Below are positions 33,990 to 41,732 of a DNA stretch of 41,732 nucleotides, one piece after another. The stretch lies in NCBI RefSeq assembly GCF_002000545.1, contig NZ_MLHL01000041.1, positions 1 through 41,732 of the forward strand, read 5' to 3'. How positions within the stretch are numbered: the first letter of the stretch is position 1; every line of letters begins with the position of its first letter. The notes under the pieces were generated by a model. The model was not told the origin of the DNA, did not search any database, and saw only the letters and a list, made by a program, of their open reading frames with translations. The translations under genes were made by a program, and so were the position numbers. The DNA is from Rodentibacter trehalosifermentans. GTDB lineage: Bacteria; Pseudomonadota; Gammaproteobacteria; Enterobacterales; Pasteurellaceae.

Positions 33990-35921
33990 CTATTCTCGGG
34001 CGAGGGCGGTGATTGGGTTCAGTTGTGCCGCACGTTTTGCCGGCATATAACCAAATATCACTCCAATGAGCGTTGAAAATAACACGGCAGTGATAATAGA
34101 AGCAGTGGAAAATGCCATAGTGAAATCCTTCATAAATAGATTAAATAGCAATCCGATGAAACCGGAAAGTAAAATGCCGGTAATGCCGCCTATTAAACAA
34201 ATTAATACCGCTTCAATTAAAAATTGCTGCAAAATATTGGTTTGACGGGCGCCAATCGCCATTCGTACGCCAATTTCTTTGGTGCGTTCCGTGACGGAAA
34301 CCAGCATAATATTCATCACACCAATGCCACCGACAATCAGCGAAATAAAGGCAATGGAGGAAATCAATAGTTTCATTGTGCCGGTGGTGCTTTCAATGGT
34401 TTGTTTAATGGTGTCGCTGTTCATCACGAAAAAATCTTTTTTGCCGTGACGTAGGGTAAGCAGTTCGGTAATGCCTTTTTCCGCTACGGTGGAATTGACA
34501 TTATCAGCGATTTTCACCGTAATCGAGCTGATTTTTTTGCTACCTGAAATGCGGTTCATCACCGTAGTGTAAGGGGCATAAACATTTAACGAACTGCTTG
34601 CACCGCCCATTTGTCGGTCGGATACCACTCCAATAATCCGCAAGGGGCGTTTGTTAAACATCACCACTTTACCAAGGGCGGATTCCTTTGGAAAAATCGC
34701 CTTTTTCGCACTTTCATCAATTAAAGCGACTTGGTTATTTTCCAACACATCTTGGGCGGAGAACAAATTGCCTTGCTTAAGGGTTAGTCCTTCCACATCA
34801 AAATATTGCTCCCCCACACCTTTTAGGTTGGTGGAGGAGAAGGTTTGATTACCATACACCAATGTGCCACTAGAGGAACTATTCGGTGTGACGCTTTGCA
34901 CATAGCTTTGTTGATTGAGTGCATTGGCATCATTGACCGTGAGATTTTGCATTTGCTCGGCACGGCGGTCGCCAAAACCGGTTCCGTTAAAAAGGGTCAT
35001 GGTGCTGGTGCCGATGCCTTTAATATTTTCTAAGATTTTCTGCTGTGAACCGTTTCCTAATGCCACCACGGACACCACCGAGGTGATCCCGATAATGATC
35101 CCAAGCATGGTGAGCAACGAACGCATTTTATGGGCGACAATAGCACTGACGGACATCCGAAACGCCTCAACGAGCTGATCTTTACTCAAGCCAAAGTGCG
35201 GTTTCATTTTGGCTTGATTTTCAAGTGCACTTTTTACCGTCTCTTTTTGACTATCCGCAATGATTTCGCCGTCTTTAATTTCAATTACTCGGTTTGCACT
35301 GGCGGCAATTTCACGGTCGTGGGTGACCATAATAATAGTATGTCCTTCATGGTGGAGCTGACGCAGAATTTCCATCACATTTTGTCCGCTGTGGGAATCT
35401 AATGCTCCGGTGGGTTCGTCGGCTAAAATAATTTCACCGCCATTCATTAATGCTCGGGCGATACTCACTCGTTGTTGCTGACCGCCGGAAAGTTGGTTGG
35501 GTTTATTTTGCCATTTATCACCTAAGCCTAATTTTTCGAGCAATTGTTTTGCCCGCTCAAGGCGTTGTGCTTGGGGCTGACCGGCATAAATGGCGGGTAG
35601 GGCAACATTTTCCGCCGCCGTGAGGCTGGAAAGCAAATTATAACGTTGGAAAATAAAGCCGAATTTTTGGCTTCGCAAATCGGAGAGTTGATCCGCCGAA
35701 AGTTGGCTGATTTCTTTGCCGTCAATTTTGTAAGAACCGCTGGTTGGCGTATCTAAACAGCCAATGATATTCATCAAAGTCGATTTGCCCGAACCGGATT
35801 GCCCGATAATCGCTACAAAATCGCCTTTCTCAATATTCAGGGAAACATTTTTGAGAATGTGGACACGATTTTCGCCTTCGCCAAAGTAGCGGTTGAGTTG
35901 ATTAATTTCAATAATATTCAT
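33990..35921 (-). CDS. macB: Macrolide-type efflux ABC transporter MacB
   Basis: 643-aa fused ATPase and permease that powers tripartite export of macrolides, lipopeptides or toxins from the periplasm. ATPase at the N-terminus: GQSGSGKST, FIFQRYNLLSSL, LSGGQQQRVSIARAL, ILADEPTGALD. Then one TM helix (~270-295: MRSLLTMLGIIIGITSVVSV), a periplasmic domain, and three C-terminal helices with the FtsX signature GVRMAIGARQ. Length is normal for MacB. 16 bp after macA. Confidence 0.95.
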   Translation of the reverse strand: MNIIEINQLNRYFGEGENRVHILKNVSLNIEKGDFVAIIGQSGSGKSTLMNIIGCLDTPTSGSYKIDGKEISQLSADQLSDLRSQKFGFIFQRYNLLSSLTAAENVALPAIYAGQPQAQRLERAKQLLEKLGLGDKWQNKPNQLSGGQQQRVSIARALMNGGEIILADEPTGALDSHSGQNVMEILRQLHHEGHTIIMVTHDREIAASANRVIEIKDGEIIADSQKETVKSALENQAKMKPHFGLSKDQLVEAFRMSVSAIVAHKMRSLLTMLGIIIGITSVVSVVALGNGSQQKILENIKGIGTSTMTLFNGTGFGDRRAEQMQNLTVNDANALNQQSYVQSVTPNSSSSGTLVYGNQTFSSTNLKGVGEQYFDVEGLTLKQGNLFSAQDVLENNQVALIDESAKKAIFPKESALGKVVMFNKRPLRIIGVVSDRQMGGASSSLNVYAPYTTVMNRISGSKKISSITVKIADNVNSTVAEKGITELLTLRHGKKDFFVMNSDTIKQTIESTTGTMKLLISSIAFISLIVGGIGVMNIMLVSVTERTKEIGVRMAIGARQTNILQQFLIEAVLICLIGGITGILLSGFIGLLFNLFMKDFTMAFSTASIITAVLFSTLIGVIFGYMPAKRAAQLNPITALARE

Positions 35922-35937
35922 TAAATTTTACCGCACT

Positions 35938-37113
35938 TTAGAACATTCTCGGCCCACGAGGACTACTGCCCACCTGCTCGCCGGCGGCAACTTGTGAAAC
36001 GATCACCTTTTCACCTTCCGTTAAACCGGCTTTGATTTCTGTTTGAAAATCATTTTGTACGCCAGTTTCCACTTCACGTATTTCAGGTTGATTTTTCTCA
36101 TTCAAAATATTAACGAAGGTTTTTCCCTCTCTTTTTTGAATCGCCATATTGGAGACTAACAACACATTTTGCGCATCGGCAATTTTGATATTGTTCTCTG
36201 TTGTCATTCCAATACGCAAAGTGCGGTCAGGATTATCCACAATTAAATTGGCGTAATAATAGACCGCACTTGTACTACTTGATGTGCTTGAACTACTTGA
36301 TGAGGTGGAAGTGTTATCACTTTTTGTGGTGGTTGCAGGGTCAACGGAGGAAATCACGCTTTTATAGTGCGTGTTGGGATCGGATAAAATCGTGAAACTC
36401 ACGGCTTGTCCGGCTTTTACTTTGGTGATATCGCCTTCGGAAATTTCCGGTTTCACCAACATTTTGTTTAAATCTGCTACGGTGACGATAGTCGGGGTAG
36501 TTTGTGCCGAGTTGACGGTTTGCCCTTCAGAAATCGGCGTGGAAATGATTGTCCCGTCAATCGGTGAGGTGATTTTTGTATAGCCTACGTTGGTTTCTGC
36601 CGTGTTCACTTCAATTTCTGCTTGTTTAATGGATTCTTTCAACGCTTCCACTTCGGATTTTGCCGCATCAAAGGTATTTTTCGCATTGTTTAGTTCATCA
36701 AGAGAGGTGGCTTTTTGCCCATATAATTTTGAATAACGGGCATAGGCAGATTGCGCTACCGTCAGTGCGGTTTCTTTGGCTTTTAATTGGGCTTGATAGC
36801 TGGCAAGGGCGGCTTTTTTGGTATTGAGTGTATTAATTTGTGTAGTGGAATCAATATCTGCAATTAAATCGCCTTTTTTCACCTCTTGCCCGAGGCTGAC
36901 ATAAAGCTTGGTAATTTTTCCGGAAACCTGCGCACCGACATCCACCTCATTAATACTACTAATAGAACCGGAGGCCACCACGGTTTTTTCAATATTTCCA
37001 CGGGTGACGCTTTCGGTAAGATAAGTCGATGGTTGATGGCTATTGCCTGCAAAAAAATAGTAGGCAATGCCGCTTATAACTAAAAGTCCGAGTATAACGA
37101 AAATTTTTTTCAT
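35938..37113 (-). CDS. macA: Periplasmic adaptor protein MacA
   Basis: 391-aa membrane-fusion protein. N-terminal anchor helix (~5-22: FVILGLLVISGIAYYFFAG), lipoyl halves, helical hairpin (~95-175) and beta-barrel. It joins MacB to the outer-membrane channel. Oddity: residues ~265-285 form a Ser/Thr run (SDNTSTSSSSSSTSSSTS) encoded by an imperfect tandem repeat and flanked by two uptake signals, in the beta-barrel region. Its TAA stop is part of a USS (35930-35938). Confidence 0.93.
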   Translation of the reverse strand: MKKIFVILGLLVISGIAYYFFAGNSHQPSTYLTESVTRGNIEKTVVASGSISSINEVDVGAQVSGKITKLYVSLGQEVKKGDLIADIDSTTQINTLNTKKAALASYQAQLKAKETALTVAQSAYARYSKLYGQKATSLDELNNAKNTFDAAKSEVEALKESIKQAEIEVNTAETNVGYTKITSPIDGTIISTPISEGQTVNSAQTTPTIVTVADLNKMLVKPEISEGDITKVKAGQAVSFTILSDPNTHYKSVISSVDPATTTKSDNTSTSSSSSSTSSSTSAVYYYANLIVDNPDRTLRIGMTTENNIKIADAQNVLLVSNMAIQKREGKTFVNILNEKNQPEIREVETGVQNDFQTEIKAGLTEGEKVIVSQVAAGEQVGSSPRGPRMF

Positions 37114-37147
37114 TGAGATTTCATTCCAATAATCAAATTTTAATTAA

Positions 37148-37161
37148 TGAACGTTTGTTCA
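37148..37161. promoter_or_regulatory. Palindromic operator candidate before macA
   Basis: TGAACGTTTGTTCA, an inverted repeat TGAAC-N4-GTTCA, 35 bp before the macA start. Sites of this type are typical of TetR-family repressors of efflux operons. No such regulator is encoded in the window. Confidence 0.5.
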
Positions 37162-37371
37162 GTTTGTGTATTTTAATGATAAATCAGATGCTTTGCACGA
37201 GAAATTTGGGAATAAGACACGCCATTTTGCAATAGGTTTGCCTTGGTTGTGAAATTTTACAGAATAAAATTAGCTGAAAATTAGGAAAAGTAAGGTCTAT
37301 CCTGATAGCTCGCTTTTTAACTGCAAAACGTATAAAATAGCCGATTATTTTTCTATTGATTTGAGAACGTT

Positions 37372-39045
37372 ATGAGTAATACAGAACATCTTTTAGACAA
37401 TGCGGAAAATACACGTCCGCATAATTTTATTACCCAAATTATTGATGAAGATTTAGCAGAAGGAAAACATCAATCGGTTTACACCCGTTTTCCACCTGAG
37501 CCTAACGGTTATTTACATATCGGGCATGCTAAATCCATTTGCTTAAATTTTGGCATTGCAAAAGATTATAACGGTTTATGTAATTTACGTTTTGATGATA
37601 CCAACCCTTTAAAAGAAGACGTGGAATATGTGGATTCCATTAAAGAAGATGTGGAATGGTTAGGCTTCAAATGGGCAGGTAAGGTGCATTATGCCTCGGA
37701 TTATTTTGATACGCTCTATGATTATGCTATTGAATTAATCAAAAAAGGCTTGGCTTATGTGGACGAGCTTTCTCCAGAAGAAATGCGTGAATATCGTGGC
37801 ACGCTAACAGAGCCGGGTAAAAACAGCCCTTACCGTGATCGCACTGTTGAGGAAAACTTAGCCTTATTTGAAAAAATGAAAAACGGTGAGTTTGCGGAGG
37901 GAAAAGCCAGTTTACGGGCGAAAATTGATATGGCTTCACCATTTATGGTAATGCGTGATCCGGTGCTTTACCGCATTAAATTTGCCAACCACCACCAAAC
38001 CGGTGATAAATGGTGCATTTACCCAATGTACGATTTCACCCATTGTATTTCCGATGCTCTTGAACGCATTACCCATTCATTATGCACATTAGAGTTCCAA
38101 GATAACCGCCGTTTGTATGATTGGGTATTGGATAATATTTCTATTGAACGTCCATTACCGCATCAATATGAATTTTCACGGTTAAATCTAGAAGGGACGC
38201 TTACTTCTAAACGTAAATTATTGAAATTGGTGGAAGATGGTATTGTGGACGGTTGGAACGATCCCCGTATGCCGACCATTTCAGGTTTACGCCGTAGAGG
38301 TTATACACCGGCATCTATCCGTGAGTTTTGTCGCCGTATTGGGGTTACCAAACAAGATAATGTGGTGGAATACAGTGCATTAGAAGCCTGTATTCGTGAT
38401 GATCTCAACCACAATGCGTGCCGTGCTATGGCGGTGATTGACCCGGTGAAAGTGGTGATCGAAAACCTTACAGCTGAAGAGATATTGACTGCACCAAATC
38501 ATCCGAACCGCCCGGAATTAGGCGAACGTCAACTGCCTTTCACTAAAGAAATTTATATTGATCGTGCGGATTTCCGTGAAGAAGCCAACAAGCAATATAA
38601 ACGTCTTGTGCTGGGCAAAGAGGTGCGTTTACGCAATGCTTATGTGATTAAAGCAGAGCGGGTAGAAAAGGATGCCAACGGTGAAATCACCACCATCTTT
38701 TGTACCTACGATCCGGATACATTAGGCAAAAATCCGGCAGATGGCCGCAAAGTGAAAGGGGTTATCCATTGGGTTTCTGCGGTGCATAATCATCCGGCAG
38801 AATTCCGCCTTTACGACAAACTCTTTACCGTTTCCAACCCGGGGGCAGAAGAAGATATTTGTTCAGTGGTTAATCCAAATTCACTCGTGGTAAAACAGGG
38901 TTTTGTGGAACAAAGCCTTGGCAATGCGGTGGCAGAAAAAGGCTATCAATTTGAACGTGAAGGCTATTTCTGTGCAGACAGCAAAGACAGCCGCCCTGAA
39001 CACTTAGTGTTTAATTTAACGGTGAGTTTGAAAGAAGGATTTTAG
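37372..39045 (+). CDS. glnS: Glutaminyl-tRNA synthetase
   Basis: 557-aa class I synthetase. The HIGH box is HIGH in [13 protein letters not shown] (~residues 45-48); the KMSKS-type loop is TSKRK in [15 protein letters not shown]. The C-terminal anticodon-binding barrels are complete. A plausible -10 (TATAAA, 37331-37336) lies upstream; the -35 is poor. A USS near 39057 and a strong hairpin follow the gene. Confidence 0.97.
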   Translation: MSNTEHLLDNAENTRPHNFITQIIDEDLAEGKHQSVYTRFPPEPNGYLHIGHAKSICLNFGIAKDYNGLCNLRFDDTNPLKEDVEYVDSIKEDVEWLGFKWAGKVHYASDYFDTLYDYAIELIKKGLAYVDELSPEEMREYRGTLTEPGKNSPYRDRTVEENLALFEKMKNGEFAEGKASLRAKIDMASPFMVMRDPVLYRIKFANHHQTGDKWCIYPMYDFTHCISDALERITHSLCTLEFQDNRRLYDWVLDNISIERPLPHQYEFSRLNLEGTLTSKRKLLKLVEDGIVDGWNDPRMPTISGLRRRGYTPASIREFCRRIGVTKQDNVVEYSALEACIRDDLNHNACRAMAVIDPVKVVIENLTAEEILTAPNHPNRPELGERQLPFTKEIYIDRADFREEANKQYKRLVLGKEVRLRNAYVIKAERVEKDANGEITTIFCTYDPDTLGKNPADGRKVKGVIHWVSAVHNHPAEFRLYDKLFTVSNPGAEEDICSVVNPNSLVVKQGFVEQSLGNAVAEKGYQFEREGYFCADSKDSRPEHLVFNLTVSLKEGF

Positions 39046-39134
39046 TTTAAACAAATAAAGTGCGGTCAAAAATAAGATTGTTTTTCGGTATTATGTAGCA
39101 ACTGCACAAAGATTTAACCGATTAAAAGTCTTAC

Positions 39135-39170
39135 AATCCCCATTGAAATTTTAACTCAATGGGGATTTTA
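39135..39170 (+). terminator. glnS terminator that also covers the next gene's RBS
   Basis: 12-bp stem (39135-39146 with 39156-39167) and 9-nt loop, then T-rich sequence. The 3' arm contains GGGGA (39161-39165), the only ribosome-binding-like sequence for the ATG at 39173. Confidence 0.8.
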
Positions 39171-39172
39171 TT

Positions 39173-39688
39173 ATGTCAGAAACCTACCTTGTTTCGCAAA
39201 TGGTGAAGTTAATTGAGCAATGCTATAAGGAAAATGCGATTATTTCTTATAAGCTCAAAGAGCTTGCCGAACGAGAAAGACTATTAAATGCGCAGATTAG
39301 TAGCTTTACGACATCTTTGGGCTATATCGATCCTGATTTTGATGTGAGGACGATTAAGAAAGATTATGATGCGACGAAATTACTTCGTCAAAAGCCTTTT
39401 AATAAGAATTTATCCTATCTGATTTCTCAAGTATTCAAACAAAATAATCATTGGAGAAATTTATATTCGATTACGCTTGAAGCAATAAAAATAGACAGAG
39501 AACTGTTATCGACTTCTCGTGTTGAAGCCACAATGCAGCATCAATGTGCTATCGGAAATGCCCTGCGTAAGCTATATAAACAAGGGATTATTGAGCGGCA
39601 AGAAAAGTATTTACACTACAAGATTAAGAAAAGAGGAATATTTGATACGTCTGAATGGCGGTTAAAACAGATAGAGAACGAAGGATAG
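39173..39688 (+). CDS. Coiled-coil / winged-helix-like protein A
   Basis: 171 aa, family unknown to me. Residues ~1-50 are helical with heptads (KLKELAERERLLNAQISSF). After a variable middle, the C-terminal half (~115-170) looks like a winged helix: TMQHQCAIGNALRKLYKQGI as recognition-type helix and a basic wing ending EWRLK. The same plan, and several aligned residues, occur in the convergent gene at 39711-40133. Its ribosome-binding site is inside the glnS terminator stem. Probably DNA-binding; function not known. Confidence 0.6.
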   Translation: MSETYLVSQMVKLIEQCYKENAIISYKLKELAERERLLNAQISSFTTSLGYIDPDFDVRTIKKDYDATKLLRQKPFNKNLSYLISQVFKQNNHWRNLYSITLEAIKIDRELLSTSRVEATMQHQCAIGNALRKLYKQGIIERQEKYLHYKIKKRGIFDTSEWRLKQIENEG

Positions 39689-39690
39689 TA

Positions 39691-39717
39691 AAAATAGCGG
39701 TGCAATACCGCTATTTT
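39691..39717. terminator. Bidirectional terminator between convergent genes
   Basis: Perfect 11-bp stem AAAATAGCGGT (39691-39701) with ACCGCTATTTT (39707-39717), loop GCAAT, with A/T runs on each side. It includes the stop codon of the - strand gene. Confidence 0.85.
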
Positions 39718-40133
39718 AATTTCCATTGCCAAAGCACCTCTCTACGGCTGATTTGTGTTCGGGTAATCCAATCCCTTTGGTAAAATTCGTTGAGCTGTTT
39801 ACGAACAGAATCAAGGTGTTTTTCGGTAGGTGTCGCTTGATTTTGTTCAATCTCAAAAATTCGTTGGGTGAGGTCGGCGATGGTAAAGCCTTTGTTGGGT
39901 TCATTGCGTAGGATTTGAACAAGGTATTTGCGGATTTTGCCTTTGAATAACTTAAATTTACGGCGATAAACAAAGTTTTGCGTGTTGTAAAGCGTAATAT
40001 CGTTTTCCTGCTGCATTAAATCAATGGCACACTTGAGTGTCGCAATGTTGGCATCAAGCAAGGCTAAGTGGTGTAAAACCTGCTTACGCTCAAACTCAAA
40101 TTCTTTAATCTTCTTTTCTAAATTGTATGCCAT
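39711..40133 (-). CDS. Coiled-coil / winged-helix-like protein B, behind the transposase
   Basis: 140 aa. Residues ~1-40 form a coiled coil (LEKKIKEFEFERKQVLHHLA); ~65-140 resemble a winged helix (RKYLVQILRNEPNKGFTIAD, then DSVRKQLNEFYQRDWITRTQ and the end WQWKLK). It starts 10 bp after the stop of the IS1595-type transposase on the same strand, so it is likely translated from the same message and could be a passenger of that element. It shares architecture and C-terminal pattern with protein A. Confidence 0.65.
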   Translation of the reverse strand: MAYNLEKKIKEFEFERKQVLHHLALLDANIATLKCAIDLMQQENDITLYNTQNFVYRRKFKLFKGKIRKYLVQILRNEPNKGFTIADLTQRIFEIEQNQATPTEKHLDSVRKQLNEFYQRDWITRTQISRREVLWQWKLK

Positions 40134-40143
40134 CAGCTTTTTC

Positions 40144-41181
40144 CTACTGCCAAATCACTTCTTGATGAATGATTTTACGTTGCCAATAACCGCACCATTC
40201 GTTGTTTTCGTTGGTGGTTTTTAAGCATCGACTGAGTACATCAATAAACTGGGTTTTATTGGATTGACGGCGGTTATCCTCGCGGTAGGCGATTTCGTTG
40301 GCATAGTTGAGCAAATATTCGTTACTGATGCGGTGAACCTGCCCGTAGTACATTCGCTTGAATCGACTGAATAGACTTTCCGCCTGATTATTCGTTACGC
40401 CTAAATCGTTTCGATATTCCTCTTTATGGTTGACAGTGCGTAAATCATAATACGGCAGCAAGACATCATAGGCATTGCTTTCATCGGTATTAATTCGCGC
40501 ATTAGGCTTAATGAATTTGTCAGCAAAGCTTTTTACTACGGATTGTGATTCACTATGAGCCACGAAAACAAGTGAACGTTTTGCCCCATAGTGTAAAACA
40601 TTGTTGGCTTTTTCGTCCGCAGAATAATGCTCACGAGCGACCATCACACAACGCTTATTTGGATTTTGATGTTCTTTTAAACGATAATCCAAGCGGTCAG
40701 ATTTTTTGTTTGCTTTGCGTGGTGCGGGATGAACGTAAGTCCCGTCCATATCAATTTCACCGGAAAGCGGCTGCATATCACGGCTTTCCAGCAAGGCTTT
40801 ACGGAATTTATAGGATAACACAAAGGCAGTGCGAGGGTTTAATTTGGCGTTACGCGCCAGTTGGAGTGAAGATAAGCCTTTCACAGCATTGACCCATTCC
40901 ATCAAGGCATAAAGATAGACTTTAATCGGTTTCTTACGATTGGCAAAAATTGTGCCGGACGTTACGCTAAAAGTATGCTGACAATGTTTACAACGCCATT
41001 GATTGCGTGTTTTGATACGGTAGGCGATATGTTGAACACCGCACTTCGGGCAAACCACATTCTCTTTATTTCCCCATCGAAGCTCGCAAAGCAAATCGAA
41101 CGCTTGTTCGTCTGAGAGTTGAGCTATCTCATAGGACGAAAGCGTGCGAGCTTTGCTTGAGAGGAGGAAATGTTGGGCCAT
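40144..41181 (-). CDS. IS1595-family transposase
   Basis: About 345 aa. N-terminal zinc ribbon (CPKCGVQHIAYR ... CKHCQHTF), then the ISXO2-like DDE-type catalytic domain (GEIDMDGTYV, INTDESNAYDVL, and the NNQAESLFSRFKR block with H/N and E). I start at 41181 (MAQHFLLSSKARTLSSYEIA), the usual beginning of the family; 20 further in-frame residues upstream (to 41241) do not resemble it. I could not find clear terminal inverted repeats or a target duplication in the flanks, so the element's ends are undefined. Confidence 0.9.
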   Translation of the reverse strand: MAQHFLLSSKARTLSSYEIAQLSDEQAFDLLCELRWGNKENVVCPKCGVQHIAYRIKTRNQWRCKHCQHTFSVTSGTIFANRKKPIKVYLYALMEWVNAVKGLSSLQLARNAKLNPRTAFVLSYKFRKALLESRDMQPLSGEIDMDGTYVHPAPRKANKKSDRLDYRLKEHQNPNKRCVMVAREHYSADEKANNVLHYGAKRSLVFVAHSESQSVVKSFADKFIKPNARINTDESNAYDVLLPYYDLRTVNHKEEYRNDLGVTNNQAESLFSRFKRMYYGQVHRISNEYLLNYANEIAYREDNRRQSNKTQFIDVLSRCLKTTNENNEWCGYWQRKIIHQEVIWQ

Positions 41182-41217
41182 AATCAGTTTACAGTTTGTG
41201 CGAAAAATAGTTATAAT

Positions 41218-41235
41218 AATGCTCAAATAGGCATT
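41218..41235. promoter_or_regulatory. Palindrome upstream of the XRE gene
   Basis: AATGCTCAAATAGGCATT is an AATGC-N8-GCATT inverted repeat. Its AATGCTCAA half recurs inverted as TTGAGCATT at 41291-41299, over the XRE start codon. Candidate operator pair for the repressor; inference only. Confidence 0.4.
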
Positions 41236-41290
41236 TTTCATTCTTTAATGATGCCATAAATTTCCCTGAAAGTCAATAAGGAATGCAAAA

Positions 41291-41641
41291 TTGAGCATTA
41301 AAGAACAATTACGCTTTAGATTGCGCTCTGTCATTGAGAGCAGTAACACATCAATCAAAGCCTTTTCCGAACAAACTGGAATACCGTTAAGAACACTATA
41401 TAATTATTTAAGTGGTGAGCGTGAACCGAGTGTAGAAAATATAATAAAAGTTGCGAGTGAATTTAATATTAACTTGAATTGGCTTTTATTAGGTAAAAAT
41501 GAAATGTATTTAAATGATTCACTAGAATTGACACTAAATTCAAGCGAGTTAGAACTATTAAATAAGTATAGATTGACAAATGATTCAGGAAAAATAATTT
41601 TACAAAAAACAAGTGAAATTATTTTAAATGAATTAAAATAA
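41291..41641 (+). CDS. XRE-family helix-turn-helix regulator
   Basis: 116 aa. Helix-turn-helix at ~18-65 (AFSEQTGIPLRTLYNYLSGE, then PSVENIIKVASEFNINLNWL), as in phage CI-like repressors, plus a short C-terminal helical region that may dimerise. The start is TTG at 41291, with AAGGA nine bases upstream; the ATG near it is out of frame and stops after three codons. It lies 30 bp before a probable phase-variable gene, which it may control. Confidence 0.8.
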   Translation: MSIKEQLRFRLRSVIESSNTSIKAFSEQTGIPLRTLYNYLSGEREPSVENIIKVASEFNINLNWLLLGKNEMYLNDSLELTLNSSELELLNKYRLTNDSGKIILQKTSEIILNELK

Positions 41642-41671
41642 ATAGTTGACAAATAAAATAAAGGACGCAAA

Positions 41672-41732
41672 ATGAGCCTACAAGCCTACAAGCCTACAAG
41701 CCTACAAGCCTACAAGCCTACAAGCCTACAAG
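41672..41732 (+). CDS. 5' end of a phase-variable gene with an octanucleotide repeat (partial)
   Basis: ATG at 41672 with AAAGGACG before it, then AG followed by at least seven perfect copies of GCCTACAA to the window end. In the frame of this ATG the tract encodes a repeating SLQAYKPT (three octamers = eight codons). Because 8 is not a multiple of 3, gain or loss of a unit shifts the frame, so the downstream gene would switch on and off. A TTGACA (41646-41651) lies just upstream. The product is outside the window. Confidence 0.75.
   Translation, partial: MSLQAYKPTSLQAYKPTSLQ
41676..41731 (+). repeat. Octanucleotide simple-sequence repeat (GCCTACAA)7+
   Basis: Seven uninterrupted copies at 41676-41731, the eighth beginning at 41732, so the true number is unknown. 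Typical of slipped-strand contingency loci in Haemophilus and relatives, where tetramers are the most common and octamers rarer. Confidence 0.95.

Noticed and set aside
40144-41290. Defined ends of the IS1595-type element
   Set aside because: I found no convincing terminal inverted repeats or target-site duplication, so I report only the transposase gene.
41676-41731. Octamer tract as a CRISPR or assembly artefact
   Set aside because: Units are contiguous with no spacers and start just after a well-formed ribosome binding site and ATG, as in contingency genes.

Overview
The window is chromosomal DNA of a Pasteurellaceae bacterium, most likely Haemophilus or Aggregatibacter. More than twenty copies of the Hin-type DNA-uptake signal AAGTGCGGT/ACCGCACTT are scattered on both strands. 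The tmRNA tag reads ANDEQYALAA, the DNA is AT-rich, and the block prfA-prmC-kdsA-lolCDE-aroG matches the order I recall from H. influenzae.

Layout. 1-2600 is the end of an integrative element: a hypothetical gene and a P4-type tyrosine integrase, abutting the 3' end of ssrA (tmRNA). 2603-14950 is a core block on the + strand: exported protein, dinB, epmC, prfA, RDD protein, prmC, SirB1-like protein, kdsA, hydroxyacid dehydrogenase, lolC-lolD-lolE, and aroG behind a TrpR-type operator. 15139-22165 is a sugar cassette: an AraC orthologue, then a promoter with CRP and AraC half-sites laid out as in E. coli pBAD, then a periplasmic binding protein, a double ATPase, two permeases and an AraK-like FGGY kinase. 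No araA or araD is present. The cassette is flanked by two copies of the same short sequence (terminator plus 3' end of hsdR), the left one decayed, which marks it as an insertion or recombination product between aroG and a type I restriction locus.

22207-29539 (- strand) is that type I restriction-modification operon: hsdM, frameshifted near its start; hsdS; an 84-aa ORF cut short by a repeat; and hsdR. A REP-associated tyrosine transposase (RAYT) with its REP palindromes is inserted inside the operon, and three more REPs lie upstream of hsdM. 29957-31800 is pyrD and rnm. 31839-37113 (-) holds a histidine phosphatase and a macA-macB-outer-membrane-lipoprotein efflux operon. 37372-39045 is glnS.

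39173 to the end is accessory again. Two coiled-coil/winged-helix-like proteins sit tail to tail, one directly behind an IS1595-family transposase. After them come an XRE repressor and the first bases of an ORF that is an octanucleotide repeat (GCCTACAA, at least seven units) immediately after ATG, the signature of a phase-variable gene, cut by the window edge.

The most notable observations are the pBAD-like promoter in front of a transporter and kinase unlike those of E. coli, the duplicated hsdR end around the cassette, the RAYT/REP invasion of the hsd operon with REPs supplying stop codons, the one-base lesion in hsdM, the five iterons next to the integrase, and the octamer repeat gene.
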